A DNA stretch of 64,000 nucleotides. Origin: Geodermatophilus sabuli (GTDB lineage: Bacteria > Actinomycetota > Actinomycetes > Mycobacteriales > Geodermatophilaceae). Under the pieces are notes generated by a model. That model was not told where the DNA came from. It made no database searches and saw only the letters and a list, made by a program, of their open reading frames with translations. The position numbers and the translations under genes are program-made. Within the stretch, counting starts at the first letter, position 1. Every line of letters starts with the position of its first letter. Shown one piece after another: positions 8,697-17,432 of this stretch. Location: NCBI RefSeq assembly GCF_900215145.1, contig NZ_OBDO01000001.1, positions 62,001 to 126,000 on the forward strand, in the 5' to 3' direction.

Positions 8697-10531
8697 CCGC
8701 GCCGGCGAGCTCCCGGGGGCGGGCCGGCGCCCGCCGGTCCCCGGCGGCGCCGCTGCTCCTCCTCGCGCTGCTCGGGGCGTGGCTGGGGGCGGGGGTGCTC
8801 GCCGCGCCGCCCGCCGCCGCGCACGCGGAGCTGGTGACCACCGCGCCGGGGGAGGGCGCTCGCCTCGAGCAGGCGCCCCCGGAGGTGACGCTCACCTTCA
8901 GCGAGGGCGTGTCCCTCGGTGCCGGATACGCCCGGGTGCTCGACGCGGCGGGGGAGCGGGTCGACGCCGGCGCCGCCACCGTCGAGGGCGACACGGTGGT
9001 CGTCCCGCTGCGCAGCGGCCTGACCGACGACGGCTACCTGGTCACCTACCGGGTGGTCTCGGCCGACTCGCACCCGATCTCGGGGGCCTTCTCCTTCGTC
9101 GTCGGCGACGGCGAGCTCCTCGCCGCCGGTGCCGGCGACGAGGCCGCCGGCACCGACCCGGTGGTCGCCGTCCTGCTGCCGCTGGCCCGCTGGCTCGGCT
9201 ACGCCGGTCTCGCCCTCGGCCTCGGCGTGCCGGTCCTCCTGCTGGCCGGCTGGCCCGCCGGCTGGGCGTCGCCCCGGCTGCGCGGACTGGTCACCAGGGG
9301 GCTGGCCGCGGTCGCCGGCGGCGCCGTCCTCAGCTTCCTGCTGCAGGGGCCCTACTCCGCCGGGAGCGGCGTGCGGTCGGTGGCCGACCCGGCGCTGCTG
9401 GGCGCCACCGCGTCCTCGGCCAACGGGGTCACGCTCCTGGTGCGGGCGGCGCTCGCCCTCGCCCTGCTGGCGCTGCTGCGGCCGGTGTGGCGGCGCGGGA
9501 CACCGCCGGCGCCGGCGGTGCTGGCCGGGGGCGGCGCCCTGGCCGCCGGGCTGGTGCTCGCCACCGCGGCCGTCGGGCACCCGGTGGCGGGAGCCTGGCC
9601 GGTGCTGGCGGTGGCCGCCGCCGCCGTGCACGTCGCGGCGATGGCGGTGTGGCTGGGCGGCCTCGTGGGCCTGCTCGCCGGCGTCCTCCGCGAGGACGCC
9701 CCGGCGGCCGACCTCGCCGCCGCCCTGCCCCCCTTCTCCCGGCTGGCCGCGGGTTCGGTGACCGCGCTGGTCGTCACCGGCGTCGTGCAGGGGGTGCGGG
9801 AGGTCGGTTCACCCGTCGCCCTGGTGACGACGACCTACGGCTGGGTGCTGCTGGCCAAGCTGGCCCTGGTGCTGCTCCTGCTCGCCGCCTCCGGCATCTC
9901 ACGGGTGTGGGTGCAGCAGCACCTCGGGGTGTCCCGCCCGCGTCCCGCGGGTCGGCGCCGGGTGACCGCGCACGCCTTCGCCGCCGCCGCCGGTCCCGGC
10001 GGCGGCGACCCCACGACCCACCCGGCCGTGGCGACGGCCGCCGGTGCCCGCGCCGAGGTGCAGGCCCGTGCCGCGGCGGCGGAGCGCTCGTCGCTGCGCC
10101 GCTCCGTGCTGGCCGAGCTGGGGATCGGCCTGGTCGTCGTCGCGCTGTCGTCGGTGCTCGTGGGCACCCCGCCGGCCCGGGCGGAGGTGAGCCGGCCGGT
10201 CGACGTGACCCTGCCGCTGGAGTCCACGGCCGGGACCGACGGGAGCGTGCAGGTGTCGGTCGACCCGGCCACGACCGGGCCCAACACCCTGCACGTCTAC
10301 TACTTCGACGACACCGGGCAGCTGGCCCAGCCGGTCGACATCCGGGTGACGCTCACCGAGCCGAGCCAGGAGATCGGGCCGATCGACGTCGACCTCGAAC
10401 CGGCCGGGCCCGGCCACTACGTCGGTGACGGGATGGCCATCCCCGGCGCCGGTACCTGGACCCTCGCGGTGACGATCCGCCTCGACGAGTTCACCGCCAG
10501 CACGGCCAGCACCACCCTCGCCGTCCGCTGA
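8693..10531 (+). CDS. CopC-CopD fusion copper resistance/uptake protein
   Basis: A 612-residue fusion. A signal peptide ending in PPAAAHA exposes an N-terminal CopC domain (about residues 40-150) with HAELVTTAPGEG and SADSHPISGAFSF, carrying the usual copper-ligand histidines. About eight transmembrane segments of CopD type follow (about 160-450), then a further periplasmic beta-domain (about 500-612) anchored by another helix. CopC binds copper in the periplasm and CopD moves or stores it at the membrane. Start GTG 8693 overlaps the anti-sigma stop. Central gene of the copper operon. Confidence 0.9.
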   Translation: MTAPASSRGRAGARRSPAAPLLLLALLGAWLGAGVLAAPPAAAHAELVTTAPGEGARLEQAPPEVTLTFSEGVSLGAGYARVLDAAGERVDAGAATVEGDTVVVPLRSGLTDDGYLVTYRVVSADSHPISGAFSFVVGDGELLAAGAGDEAAGTDPVVAVLLPLARWLGYAGLALGLGVPVLLLAGWPAGWASPRLRGLVTRGLAAVAGGAVLSFLLQGPYSAGSGVRSVADPALLGATASSANGVTLLVRAALALALLALLRPVWRRGTPPAPAVLAGGGALAAGLVLATAAVGHPVAGAWPVLAVAAAAVHVAAMAVWLGGLVGLLAGVLREDAPAADLAAALPPFSRLAAGSVTALVVTGVVQGVREVGSPVALVTTTYGWVLLAKLALVLLLLAASGISRVWVQQHLGVSRPRPAGRRRVTAHAFAAAAGPGGGDPTTHPAVATAAGARAEVQARAAAAERSSLRRSVLAELGIGLVVVALSSVLVGTPPARAEVSRPVDVTLPLESTAGTDGSVQVSVDPATTGPNTLHVYYFDDTGQLAQPVDIRVTLTEPSQEIGPIDVDLEPAGPGHYVGDGMAIPGAGTWTLAVTIRLDEFTASTASTTLAVR

Positions 10532-10563
10532 CCCGCGCACCGCCCCGACCCGACAGGAGAACC

Positions 10564-11313
10564 GTGTCCACAACCCTGCCCCGCCCGCTCGCCCGGCTGG
10601 GAGTCGTCGTCCTGGCCGTGCTCGTGGCGCTGGCCGCCACCGTCGCGGGCCCCACCACGGCCTCGGCGCACGTCACGGTGTCATCCGCCGACGGCGCCCC
10701 CGGTGGGTTCGGCAAGCTGGTCTTCCGGGTGCCCAACGAGAGCGACACGGCCAGCACCGTGGCGCTGCGCATCTCCATCCCGGAGGAGGCGGCGATGGCC
10801 TCGCTGCGCACCCAGCCCCTGCCCGGCTGGACGGTGACCCTGACCCGCTCGGACCTCGCCACGCCGCTGGACAACCACGGCCAGCAGGTCACCTCCTACG
10901 TGTCGGTCGTCGAGTTCCGCGCCGAGGACGGCGGCGGCATCCGGCCGGGGGAGTTCCAGGAGTTCGCCCTCTCCGGCGGGCCGTTCCCCGAGGCGGACGC
11001 GCTGACCCTCCCGGCCGTGCAGACCTACAGCGACGGCACCGAGGCGGCCTGGATCGAGCCGACCGTCGACGGCCAGCCCGAGCCCGAGCGGCCCGCGCCG
11101 GTGCTCTCGCTGGCCGCCTCCCCGGCAGGGGAGGGTGCGTCGGCCGAGGGTGGCGCGGTCGCGACCGACACCGCCGCCTCCGGCGAGGCGGTCGCGGACG
11201 AGGGTTCCGGCACGGGCACCGTCGCGCTCGTCTTGTCGATCGTCGCCCTGCTGCTCGGCATCGTCGGCGTCGCCCTCGGGTGGCGTGCCGGGCGTCGTAC
11301 CGTGTCCTCGTGA
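10564..11313 (+). CDS. YcnI/DUF1775 copper-binding protein
   Basis: A 249-residue exported protein. After a signal peptide the mature chain starts near AHVTVSSADGAPGG, placing a His at the processed N terminus as in DUF1775/YcnI proteins, which bind copper. A C-terminal membrane anchor (VALVLSIVALLLGIVGVALG) ends in a basic tail. GTG 10564 follows an AGGAGA ribosome site. Lies 32 nt after copCD and overlaps the Sco1-like gene by GTGA. Confidence 0.9.
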   Translation: MSTTLPRPLARLGVVVLAVLVALAATVAGPTTASAHVTVSSADGAPGGFGKLVFRVPNESDTASTVALRISIPEEAAMASLRTQPLPGWTVTLTRSDLATPLDNHGQQVTSYVSVVEFRAEDGGGIRPGEFQEFALSGGPFPEADALTLPAVQTYSDGTEAAWIEPTVDGQPEPERPAPVLSLAASPAGEGASAEGGAVATDTAASGEAVADEGSGTGTVALVLSIVALLLGIVGVALGWRAGRRTVSS

Positions 11314-11966
11314 CGCCGCACCGCCGCAGCCGCCTGGCCGCCCTGGTCGCCGCGGCCGGGATCCTGCTGGCCGGCTGCGGCGAGGGTGGGACCGCCGACG
11401 ACGGCGAGGGCCACGACCACGCGGGGAGCGCCGCCGTCGTCGAGGGCCCGGAGGACCGCTTCGCCGGCGTCGACCTGCCCGATCCCTACCAGCGGCCGTC
11501 GTTCACCCTGACCGACACCAGCGGGGCGGCCTACGACTTCGCGGCCGCCACCGCCGGCACCCCGACGCTGCTGTTCTTCGGCTACACCAACTGCCCGGAC
11601 ATCTGCCCGACCACGATGGCCGACGTCGCCGTCGCGCTGCGCGGCCTGGACCGCGCGCTGGCCGAGCAGGTGCAGGTGGTCTTCGTCACCACCGACCCGG
11701 CGTTCGACACCCCGGAGGTCCTGGCGGAGTACCTGGGCCGCTTCGACGCCGACCTGCCCAACCGCTTCACCGGCCTGACCGGCGAGCAGTCCGCGATCGA
11801 CCAGGCGCAGCTGGCGGCGGGCGTGCCGCTGGCCGAGGACTCCGGCCGGCTGCACTCCTCGCTGCTGCTGCTGTACGGCGCCGACGACCTCGCGCACGTC
11901 GCGTTCAACGGCGGGAACACCAGCCGGGACATCGCCGGCGACCTCACCCTGGTGGCCGGGGCGTGA
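11310..11966 (+). CDS. Sco1/SenC/PrrC-type copper chaperone lipoprotein
   Basis: A 218-residue lipoprotein with lipobox ILLAGC near residue 25 and a His-rich EGHDHAG just after it. The thioredoxin-like domain carries the Sco copper motif GYTNCPDICPTTM (CxxxC) and the third-ligand His in GRLHSSLLLL. Sco1 proteins deliver copper to the CuA site of cytochrome c oxidase. GTG 11310 is chosen for the 4-base overlap with the preceding stop and because it leaves a normal lipoprotein signal. Confidence 0.92.
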   Translation: MTPHRRSRLAALVAAAGILLAGCGEGGTADDGEGHDHAGSAAVVEGPEDRFAGVDLPDPYQRPSFTLTDTSGAAYDFAAATAGTPTLLFFGYTNCPDICPTTMADVAVALRGLDRALAEQVQVVFVTTDPAFDTPEVLAEYLGRFDADLPNRFTGLTGEQSAIDQAQLAAGVPLAEDSGRLHSSLLLLYGADDLAHVAFNGGNTSRDIAGDLTLVAGA

Positions 11967-13045
11967 CCCGGCGGCTGTCCGCCCGCGCGCTCGTCGTCCT
12001 CCTCGGGACGCTGGCGACCCTGCTGGTCGCCGGGCCGGCCGTCGCCCACGTCGGCGGTGGCGCGGCGGGCAGCGACTTCGACGGCCGGGTCCTCGCGGTG
12101 CAACCGGAGCTGCCCGGCGTCTCGGTGCGGGTGCTGTCCTTCGGCGACGAGTTCGAGGTGGTCAACGGCACCGCCGTCGACGTCGAGGTGCCCGGCTACT
12201 CCGACGAGCCGTACCTGCGGATCGGCCCGGACGGCGTCTGGCGCAACGCCCACAGCCCGGCCACCTACATCAACCTCGACCGGTACGGGCGCACCACACT
12301 GCCGGCGGGCGCCGACCCCGCCGCCGAGCCGGAGTGGGTGCAGGTCTCCACCGAGCCGGAGTACGTGTGGCACGACCACCGCACGCACTGGATGAGCGAG
12401 GACCTGCTGCCGCCGGCGGTGGCGGCCGACCCGACCCGGAAGCACCTGGTGTCGGAGTGGGTCGTGCCGATGGCGTACGACGGCAGCCCGGTGCAGGTGC
12501 GCGGCGAGCTGACCTGGAGCCCCCCACCCTCGCCGTGGGTGGTGTGGCCGCTGTACGCCGTCCTGGCGCTGGCCGCCGTCGCCGCCGGGCTGCTCGCCCG
12601 CGGCCCGCGACCGCTGGGCGCCCTGCTGCTCCTGGGCGGCGTCGCGGCGCTGTGGCACGCACTGGCCACCCCGGAGCCCCCGGCGAGCGTCTCGTCGCAC
12701 GCCGGCGCCCTCGCCTCGGCCCTGCTGCCAGGCCTCACCGCCGTCGGGGTGGCCGTCCTCGGGTTCGTGGCCTCCCGCCGGGGTCGCGGGGCGATGACCG
12801 GCCTGCTGGCCGTCGTCCTCGGGTGGCTGCTGCTCGTGCAGGGGCTGCCCGACGTCGACGTCCTGTGGACCGCGCACGTGCTGTCGACCGGCCCCGCGCT
12901 GCCGGCCCGCGCCGCGGTCGCGGTGCTGGTCGCGCTCGGCGCCGGCTGCGTGCTCGGCGGAGTCGCCGCGGTCCGGCGGTTCCGGGAGCCGGAGGGCCCC
13001 CGACGCACGCAGTCACGCGCCGGGGAGCCCCAGCCCGTCGGCTAG
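11963..13045 (+). CDS. Membrane protein of the copper operon, unknown function
   Basis: A 360-residue exported protein: signal peptide ending AVAHVGGG, an extracytoplasmic domain to about residue 185, then several transmembrane helices (from VVWPLYAVLALAAVAAG). The soluble part contains WRNAHSPATYINLDRYG and VWHDHRTHWMS, rich in His/Trp/Tyr and plausible metal ligands. Overlaps the Sco1 gene by GTGA, so it is translationally coupled and probably part of copper handling. I do not recognise a named family. Confidence 0.75.
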   Translation: MTRRLSARALVVLLGTLATLLVAGPAVAHVGGGAAGSDFDGRVLAVQPELPGVSVRVLSFGDEFEVVNGTAVDVEVPGYSDEPYLRIGPDGVWRNAHSPATYINLDRYGRTTLPAGADPAAEPEWVQVSTEPEYVWHDHRTHWMSEDLLPPAVAADPTRKHLVSEWVVPMAYDGSPVQVRGELTWSPPPSPWVVWPLYAVLALAAVAAGLLARGPRPLGALLLLGGVAALWHALATPEPPASVSSHAGALASALLPGLTAVGVAVLGFVASRRGRGAMTGLLAVVLGWLLLVQGLPDVDVLWTAHVLSTGPALPARAAVAVLVALGAGCVLGGVAAVRRFREPEGPRRTQSRAGEPQPVG

Positions 13046-13048
13046 TCT

Positions 13049-13087
13049 CCTCGCCCTTCCCCGGGGCACCGCCCCGGGCGTGCGAGG
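13049..13087 (+). terminator. Hairpin ending the copper operon
   Basis: Nested inverted repeats: an outer CCTCGC/GCGAGG (13049-13054 with 13082-13087) and an inner 8-bp CCCGGGGC/GCCCCGGG stem (13060-13067 with 13071-13078). It begins 3 nt after the last copper gene and lies before the convergent polymer operon. Confidence 0.65.
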
Positions 13088-13111
13088 GGTGGGCCGGACG
13101 GGGTCCTCCCT
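13079..13111. repeat. Dispersed intergenic repeat, copy 1
   Basis: Begins CGTGCGAGGGG and ends GGACGGGGTCCT plus CCCT. A closely similar block is found at 52267-52300, also just after a gene and a CCTCGC-containing hairpin. Confidence 0.5.
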
Positions 13112-13926
13112 CAGGCCGGGTCGGCGGGCACCGGGTGCAGGTGGGCCCGGGCGGCGAACAGCTCGTTGGCCCGCTCCAGGTCCGCCTCGAAGTCGACCTC
13201 GACGGCGGAGAAGCGGGAGATGTCCAGCGGCTTGACGCGCAGCCCCTCGGCCAGGATCGCCGTCTCGATGCCGCGCTCGAAGTAGTCCTGGGCGCTGCAG
13301 GCGGCGAGGTGCTCGATGAGCACCGGCTTGTCCGCCGCGGACACGTGGTTGATGCCCACCGCCTCGCCGAGGCCGCCGACGACGGTCTTGGACAGCTCGG
13401 CGATGCAGCCCTCGGCGTCGAGGGTGTACTTGACCTCCTCGTCGGCCACGCTGGAGGTGTCGACGCAGACGAAGCTCTCGTCGGCCCGCAGCGCGGGCAG
13501 GGCTGCCTCGAGCACCGCCGGGTCGAAGACGACGTCCCCGTTGAGCCACAGGACACCGCCGTCGCGGGTGGCCCGGAGCGCGCGCAACAGGCTCTGGGAG
13601 GTGTTGGTGACGGCGTAGTCGGGGTTGTAGGCGAACCGTACGTCCGGCACCGCCTGCATGACCCGCTTGGCCTTGAACCCGACGACGACGGTCACGTCGA
13701 CCGTCGGCCCGAGGACGGTGCGCAGCCCGTCGAGCTGGCGCTGCAGGATGCTGCGCCCGTCGTGCAGCGGGGTGAGCGGCTTGGGCCAGGGCCGGCCCAG
13801 CCGGGTCCCCATGCCGGCGGCCAGGATCACGACCTGGACGGGCGCGGGCAGGCGGTCCGGGGCCGGGGCCGGGGGCAGCGTGGTGGTCAGGCCCCGGTGT
13901 GCGGTCGCGGCGCGTTCAGCGAGCAC
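13111..13926 (-). CDS. NTP transferase (CDP-polyol pyrophosphorylase candidate)
   Basis: A 271-residue sugar-phosphate nucleotidyltransferase. The GT-A-like N terminus VVILAAGMGTRLGRPWPKPL has the G-x-G-T-R...PKPL signature, followed by WLNGDVVFD with the metal-binding Asp. It resembles phosphocholine/polyol-phosphate cytidylyltransferases more than glucose-1-phosphate enzymes. Start GTG 13926 lies inside the end of the polymerase gene (11-base overlap). Last gene of a coupled operon with a polyol dehydrogenase, HAD phosphatase and CDP-glycerol-type polymerase, so CDP-polyol synthesis is the best guess. Inference, not shown. Confidence 0.8.
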   Translation of the reverse strand: MLAERAATAHRGLTTTLPPAPAPDRLPAPVQVVILAAGMGTRLGRPWPKPLTPLHDGRSILQRQLDGLRTVLGPTVDVTVVVGFKAKRVMQAVPDVRFAYNPDYAVTNTSQSLLRALRATRDGGVLWLNGDVVFDPAVLEAALPALRADESFVCVDTSSVADEEVKYTLDAEGCIAELSKTVVGGLGEAVGINHVSAADKPVLIEHLAACSAQDYFERGIETAILAEGLRVKPLDISRFSAVEVDFEADLERANELFAARAHLHPVPADPA

Positions 13927-15040
13927 TGTCGTCCCCTCCTCGGGTCGTGGTGGTGGCTCCGGCGGACGGGTCCGACGGGAAGAGCAGGTCGAGGACGCGC
14001 TCGGTGGCGTGCCCGTCCTCCAGGTGGCAGAAGGTCTCGCGGAACCGGGCGTAGCGCTCCGCGTGCCGGGCGGTCACCGCGTCGAGGTCGGCGATCGCGT
14101 CGACCAGCTCCCGGCTGGTCGACAGCAGCGGACCCGGGGCGACGTCCTCCAGGTCGAAGTAGAACCCGCGCAGCTCGTCGCGGAAGTACGCCAGGTCGTA
14201 GGTGAAGAACAGCATCGGCCGGCCGGTGATGGCGAAGTCGAACATGGTCGAGGAGTAGTCGGTGACCATGGCGTCCGCGGCCGCGTAGAGCTCGCGGATG
14301 TCGGGGTGGCCGCAGACGTCGCGGACGGGCGAGCCGTCGACGACCTCCAGCCGGTCCATGACCATGTTGTGCAGCCGCAGCAGCAGGACGTGGTCGTCGC
14401 CGAGGCGGGCCGTGAAGTCCTCGAGGTCGACGGGGAACTCGAAGTCCTGTGGCCCGGTCTTGTTGAACACCAGGTCGTCGCGCCAGGTGGGGGTGTAGAG
14501 GACGACGGTCTGGTCGTCGGAGATCCCGAGGTCGGCCCGGACGGTGGCGCGGACCTCGTCGGCCTGCGGGCTGCTGAGCAGGTCGTTGCGGGGGTACCCC
14601 GTCTCGTGGACGGCGCCGGTGTACCCGAAGGCCCGGCGCAGCCGCGGGGTGCTCGCGGCGTTGGGCGACAGCAGCAGGTCCCACTTGGCGATGTCGTGCT
14701 CGAGGTAGGCCAGCCGGCCCTCCGGCGCCCACCGGACGTCGTTGTGGATCCGCTTGAGTGGGGTGCCGTGCCAGGTCTGCAGGTAGGTCGCCCCCGGCCG
14801 CTTCTCCCAGTCCAGGGGGATGTGGTCGTTGGAGACGACCAGGTCGGCATCCTCCAGTGCGGCGATCGACTCCGGGCTGCCGAAGGTCGTCGTCGCGACG
14901 TCGTCGGGGAAGCTGGCCCGGGTGTGCGGCGCGGACAGCCACGTGTGGGTGGCGTCGACGTCGCGGTCCAGCAGCGCCTCGTAGATGGCGCGCGGGCTGT
15001 CGGAGAAGTGGCCGCGGAAGGCCACGTAGACGATGTTCAC
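13916..15040 (-). CDS. CDP-glycerol glycerophosphotransferase family (TagF-like) polymerase
   Basis: A 374-residue protein of the TagB/TagF family, enzymes that move polyol-phosphate from CDP-polyol to a membrane-linked acceptor. Family landmarks are TYLQTWHGTPLKRI, PTWRDD and MVTDYSSTMFDFA, holding the catalytic His and the CDP-binding Ser/Thr. No N-terminal membrane segments. GTG 15040 overlaps the HAD gene stop by 4 bases. Donor identity is unknown, but the polyol dehydrogenase upstream suggests a hexitol or pentitol phosphate. Confidence 0.88.
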   Translation of the reverse strand: MNIVYVAFRGHFSDSPRAIYEALLDRDVDATHTWLSAPHTRASFPDDVATTTFGSPESIAALEDADLVVSNDHIPLDWEKRPGATYLQTWHGTPLKRIHNDVRWAPEGRLAYLEHDIAKWDLLLSPNAASTPRLRRAFGYTGAVHETGYPRNDLLSSPQADEVRATVRADLGISDDQTVVLYTPTWRDDLVFNKTGPQDFEFPVDLEDFTARLGDDHVLLLRLHNMVMDRLEVVDGSPVRDVCGHPDIRELYAAADAMVTDYSSTMFDFAITGRPMLFFTYDLAYFRDELRGFYFDLEDVAPGPLLSTSRELVDAIADLDAVTARHAERYARFRETFCHLEDGHATERVLDLLFPSDPSAGATTTTRGGDDSAR

Positions 15041-15819
15041 CGGGCACCTGCGGTCGGGATCAGGCCGGTGGCGGTCCGGCGGGTCAGGACGGGGAGCAGC
15101 AGGTCGGCCAGCTCCCCCCAGGAGTCGACGACGACGAGCACGCCGGCGTTGGTGAGCGCGGCCGCCCGCTCCGCGCGCTCGGCCTCGGCGACGAAGAGCA
15201 GGTTGCCGACGGTGGGGCAGCCGGCCCGCACGGCGGACAGCGCCCCGGGCACGGAGTCCTCGACGGCCAGCCCCGCCTCGGGGGCGATGCCCAGCCGCTC
15301 GCAGGCGTGCAGGTAGACGGCGGGGTCGGGCTTGCTGGTCGGGACCGGCAGCGAGTCCTCCGCGCTGAAGCGGATCTCCGGCGGGATGAGGCCGGCCAGC
15401 CCGGTCGCGGTGAAGCAGGCGTCGAGCCGGGTGAGCGCGCTGGAGCTGACCGCGGCCAGCCGCAGGTGCGTCGACAGCGCGGTGAGCGCGTCGGTGGTGG
15501 GGGCGTGGGGCGTGAGGGTGGCGCCCAGGTGGGCGGTGACCGCGCGCTTCTCCTCGGCGACCCACGGCTCGACGTCGACGTCGGGCTGCCCGGCCTCGGC
15601 GGCGAGCCGGCGCGACGTCGTCCGGAAGTTCATGCCGGTGGTGGCCAGGCGCAGTTCCTCGGCGGTGAAGCGCAGGTCCACGCCGAGCTCGGCGAGAAAG
15701 CGGTTGGTCACCTCCGCGGAGGCGTCGAAGGCAGGTTCCTCGGAGGGGAACAGGTTGCCGTCGGCGTCGCAGAGCAGGGCCTCGAGGCGCGTGACGAGCG
15801 TCTCGGGGAGGGCAGGCAT
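15037..15819 (-). CDS. HAD-superfamily phosphatase
   Basis: A 260-residue HAD hydrolase. Motif I is LLCDADGNLF (DxD nucleophile), motif II is the Ser in AAVSSSAL, and motif III/IV include the Lys in TSKPDPAVY and GLAVEDSVPG. The cap is of the beta-phosphoglucomutase/phosphatase type. ATG 15819 has GGAGG 8 nt upstream; an ATG at 15843 that overlaps the dehydrogenase stop is an alternative. In its operon it may remove or rearrange phosphate on the polyol precursor. Function inferred. Confidence 0.85.
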   Translation of the reverse strand: MPALPETLVTRLEALLCDADGNLFPSEEPAFDASAEVTNRFLAELGVDLRFTAEELRLATTGMNFRTTSRRLAAEAGQPDVDVEPWVAEEKRAVTAHLGATLTPHAPTTDALTALSTHLRLAAVSSSALTRLDACFTATGLAGLIPPEIRFSAEDSLPVPTSKPDPAVYLHACERLGIAPEAGLAVEDSVPGALSAVRAGCPTVGNLLFVAEAERAERAAALTNAGVLVVVDSWGELADLLLPVLTRRTATGLIPTAGAR

Positions 15820-15839
15820 CGGGGGAGTTCCTCCAGGGG

Positions 15840-17432
15840 TCATCGGGGGAGGGGCAGGGGGAGGGCCGGGCCGGCGGCGAGGGCGGCGGCGATCGTCCGG
15901 TGGACGCCGTCGCGGTCCAGCTGCTCCAGCGCCGCGCCGAGGTCGGCGACGAACTCCGGGAGGTCCCCGAGGTCGCCGAACACCGGCCGGACGGCGAGCA
16001 GCGGCCGCGGGTCGCTGCCGCCGGCGAGGGCGAGCGCCTGGAGCTCCTCGGCGCGCGGGTCCTCCATCGGCAGCGGCCGGCCGGCGGGGTCGGCGCCGCG
16101 CAGGTACCGGCACCAGCCGGCGACGGCGAGGGTGAGCAGCCGGCGGGGCCGGCCCCCGGCCAGGGCTTGGCGCAGCGAGGGCAGCAGGTGGTGCGGCAGC
16201 TTGGTCGACCCGCGCCGGCACAGCCTCGGCAGCCCGTCGGCGATCGCCGGGTTGGCGAAGCGCTGTACCAGGGTGCGCTTGTACCCGGCGAGGTCCACGC
16301 CGTCGGGCGGCGGGAGCAGCGGGGTGACCTCGTCGTCCATCAGCCGGGTGACGTAGGCGACGAAGAGGGGGTCGGTCATCAGCTCGTCCATGCGGCCGTA
16401 CCCGGCCAGGGACCCCAGGTAGCCCAGCGCCGAGTGGCTGGCGTTGAGCAGCCGGGTCTTCATCAGCTCGTGGTCCCCGACGTCCGTGACGAACCGGACT
16501 CCGACCTCGTCCAGCGGGGGACGGCCGTTGCTGAACGTGTCCTCGATGACCCACTGCGAGAACGGCTCGGTGATGACCGGCCAGCGGTCGTCGACGCCGT
16601 ACCGCCGGGCGACCGCGGCCCGCTCCTCCGGGGAGGTCTGCGGGGTGATCCGGTCGACCATGCTGCTGGGGAAGGCGACGCGGTCGGTGATCCAGCGAGC
16701 GAGCACCTCGTCGCGGAGCCGGGCCAGCCCGACGACGGCGCGTCGGGTGGCGTCGCCGTTGCGGTGGACGTTGTCGCAGGAGACGACGGTGAAGGGTGCC
16801 AGGCCGGCCCGGCGGCGGCGGTCCAGCGCCTCGACGAGGTAGCCGAACACCGTGGTCGGGGCGTGCGGGTGGGCGAGGTCGCGGAGCACGTCGGCGTCGT
16901 CGGGGTCGAACTCGCCGGAGTGCGGATCCAGCCGGTAGCCGGCGCCGGTGATCGTGAGGGTCACCATCCGGGTGCGCGGGTCGGCCAGCCGGTCGACCAC
17001 GGCTGCGGGCGCGTCCGGGGCGAAGAGGTAGTCGACCATGACCCCGACCACGCGGGCCCGCTCACCGTCGGGGCCGCGCTCGACGACGGTGTAGAGGTGG
17101 TCCTGCGGGGCGAGTGCCGCCTGCATGCCGCGGTGGCGCAGGCCGACGCCGACGACGCCCCACGCGTCGGAGATGCGCCGCTCGGCGACCTCGTCGAAGT
17201 AGAGCAGCTGGTGGGCGCGGGAGAAGCCGCCCACGCTGAGGTGCACCACGGCCGGCGTCAGGGCTGCGCGGTCGTAGGTGGGCACCGTGAGCCGGGCGCC
17301 GTGGCTGCGCAGGGTCTCCTGGCTGAGGGGCCGGATCTCGGGACGGTCGGCCGGCGGGACCGTCAGGGCGACGGGTGGCGTGTCCGGGCGGGGCAGTGCT
17401 CGCGGTGCGGGGGAGCGCTCCGGACTCGCCAT
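15840..17432 (-). CDS. Mannitol dehydrogenase family (polyol 2-dehydrogenase)
   Basis: A 530-residue long-chain polyol dehydrogenase. VHLSVGGFSRAHQLLYFDE is the N-terminal nucleotide-binding signature, and FTVVSCDNVHRNGDATR together with MKTRLLNASHSALGYLG carries the catalytic Lys of the family (K-x5-N-x2-H). Members interconvert fructose/mannitol, ribulose/arabinitol or tagaturonate/altronate. First gene of the four-gene operon; the HAD gene starts about 20 nt after its stop. Here it could make the polyol later activated by the nucleotidyltransferase. ATG 17432, ribosome site GAGAGGACC. Confidence 0.9.
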   Translation of the reverse strand: MASPERSPAPRALPRPDTPPVALTVPPADRPEIRPLSQETLRSHGARLTVPTYDRAALTPAVVHLSVGGFSRAHQLLYFDEVAERRISDAWGVVGVGLRHRGMQAALAPQDHLYTVVERGPDGERARVVGVMVDYLFAPDAPAAVVDRLADPRTRMVTLTITGAGYRLDPHSGEFDPDDADVLRDLAHPHAPTTVFGYLVEALDRRRRAGLAPFTVVSCDNVHRNGDATRRAVVGLARLRDEVLARWITDRVAFPSSMVDRITPQTSPEERAAVARRYGVDDRWPVITEPFSQWVIEDTFSNGRPPLDEVGVRFVTDVGDHELMKTRLLNASHSALGYLGSLAGYGRMDELMTDPLFVAYVTRLMDDEVTPLLPPPDGVDLAGYKRTLVQRFANPAIADGLPRLCRRGSTKLPHHLLPSLRQALAGGRPRRLLTLAVAGWCRYLRGADPAGRPLPMEDPRAEELQALALAGGSDPRPLLAVRPVFGDLGDLPEFVADLGAALEQLDRDGVHRTIAAALAAGPALPLPLPR

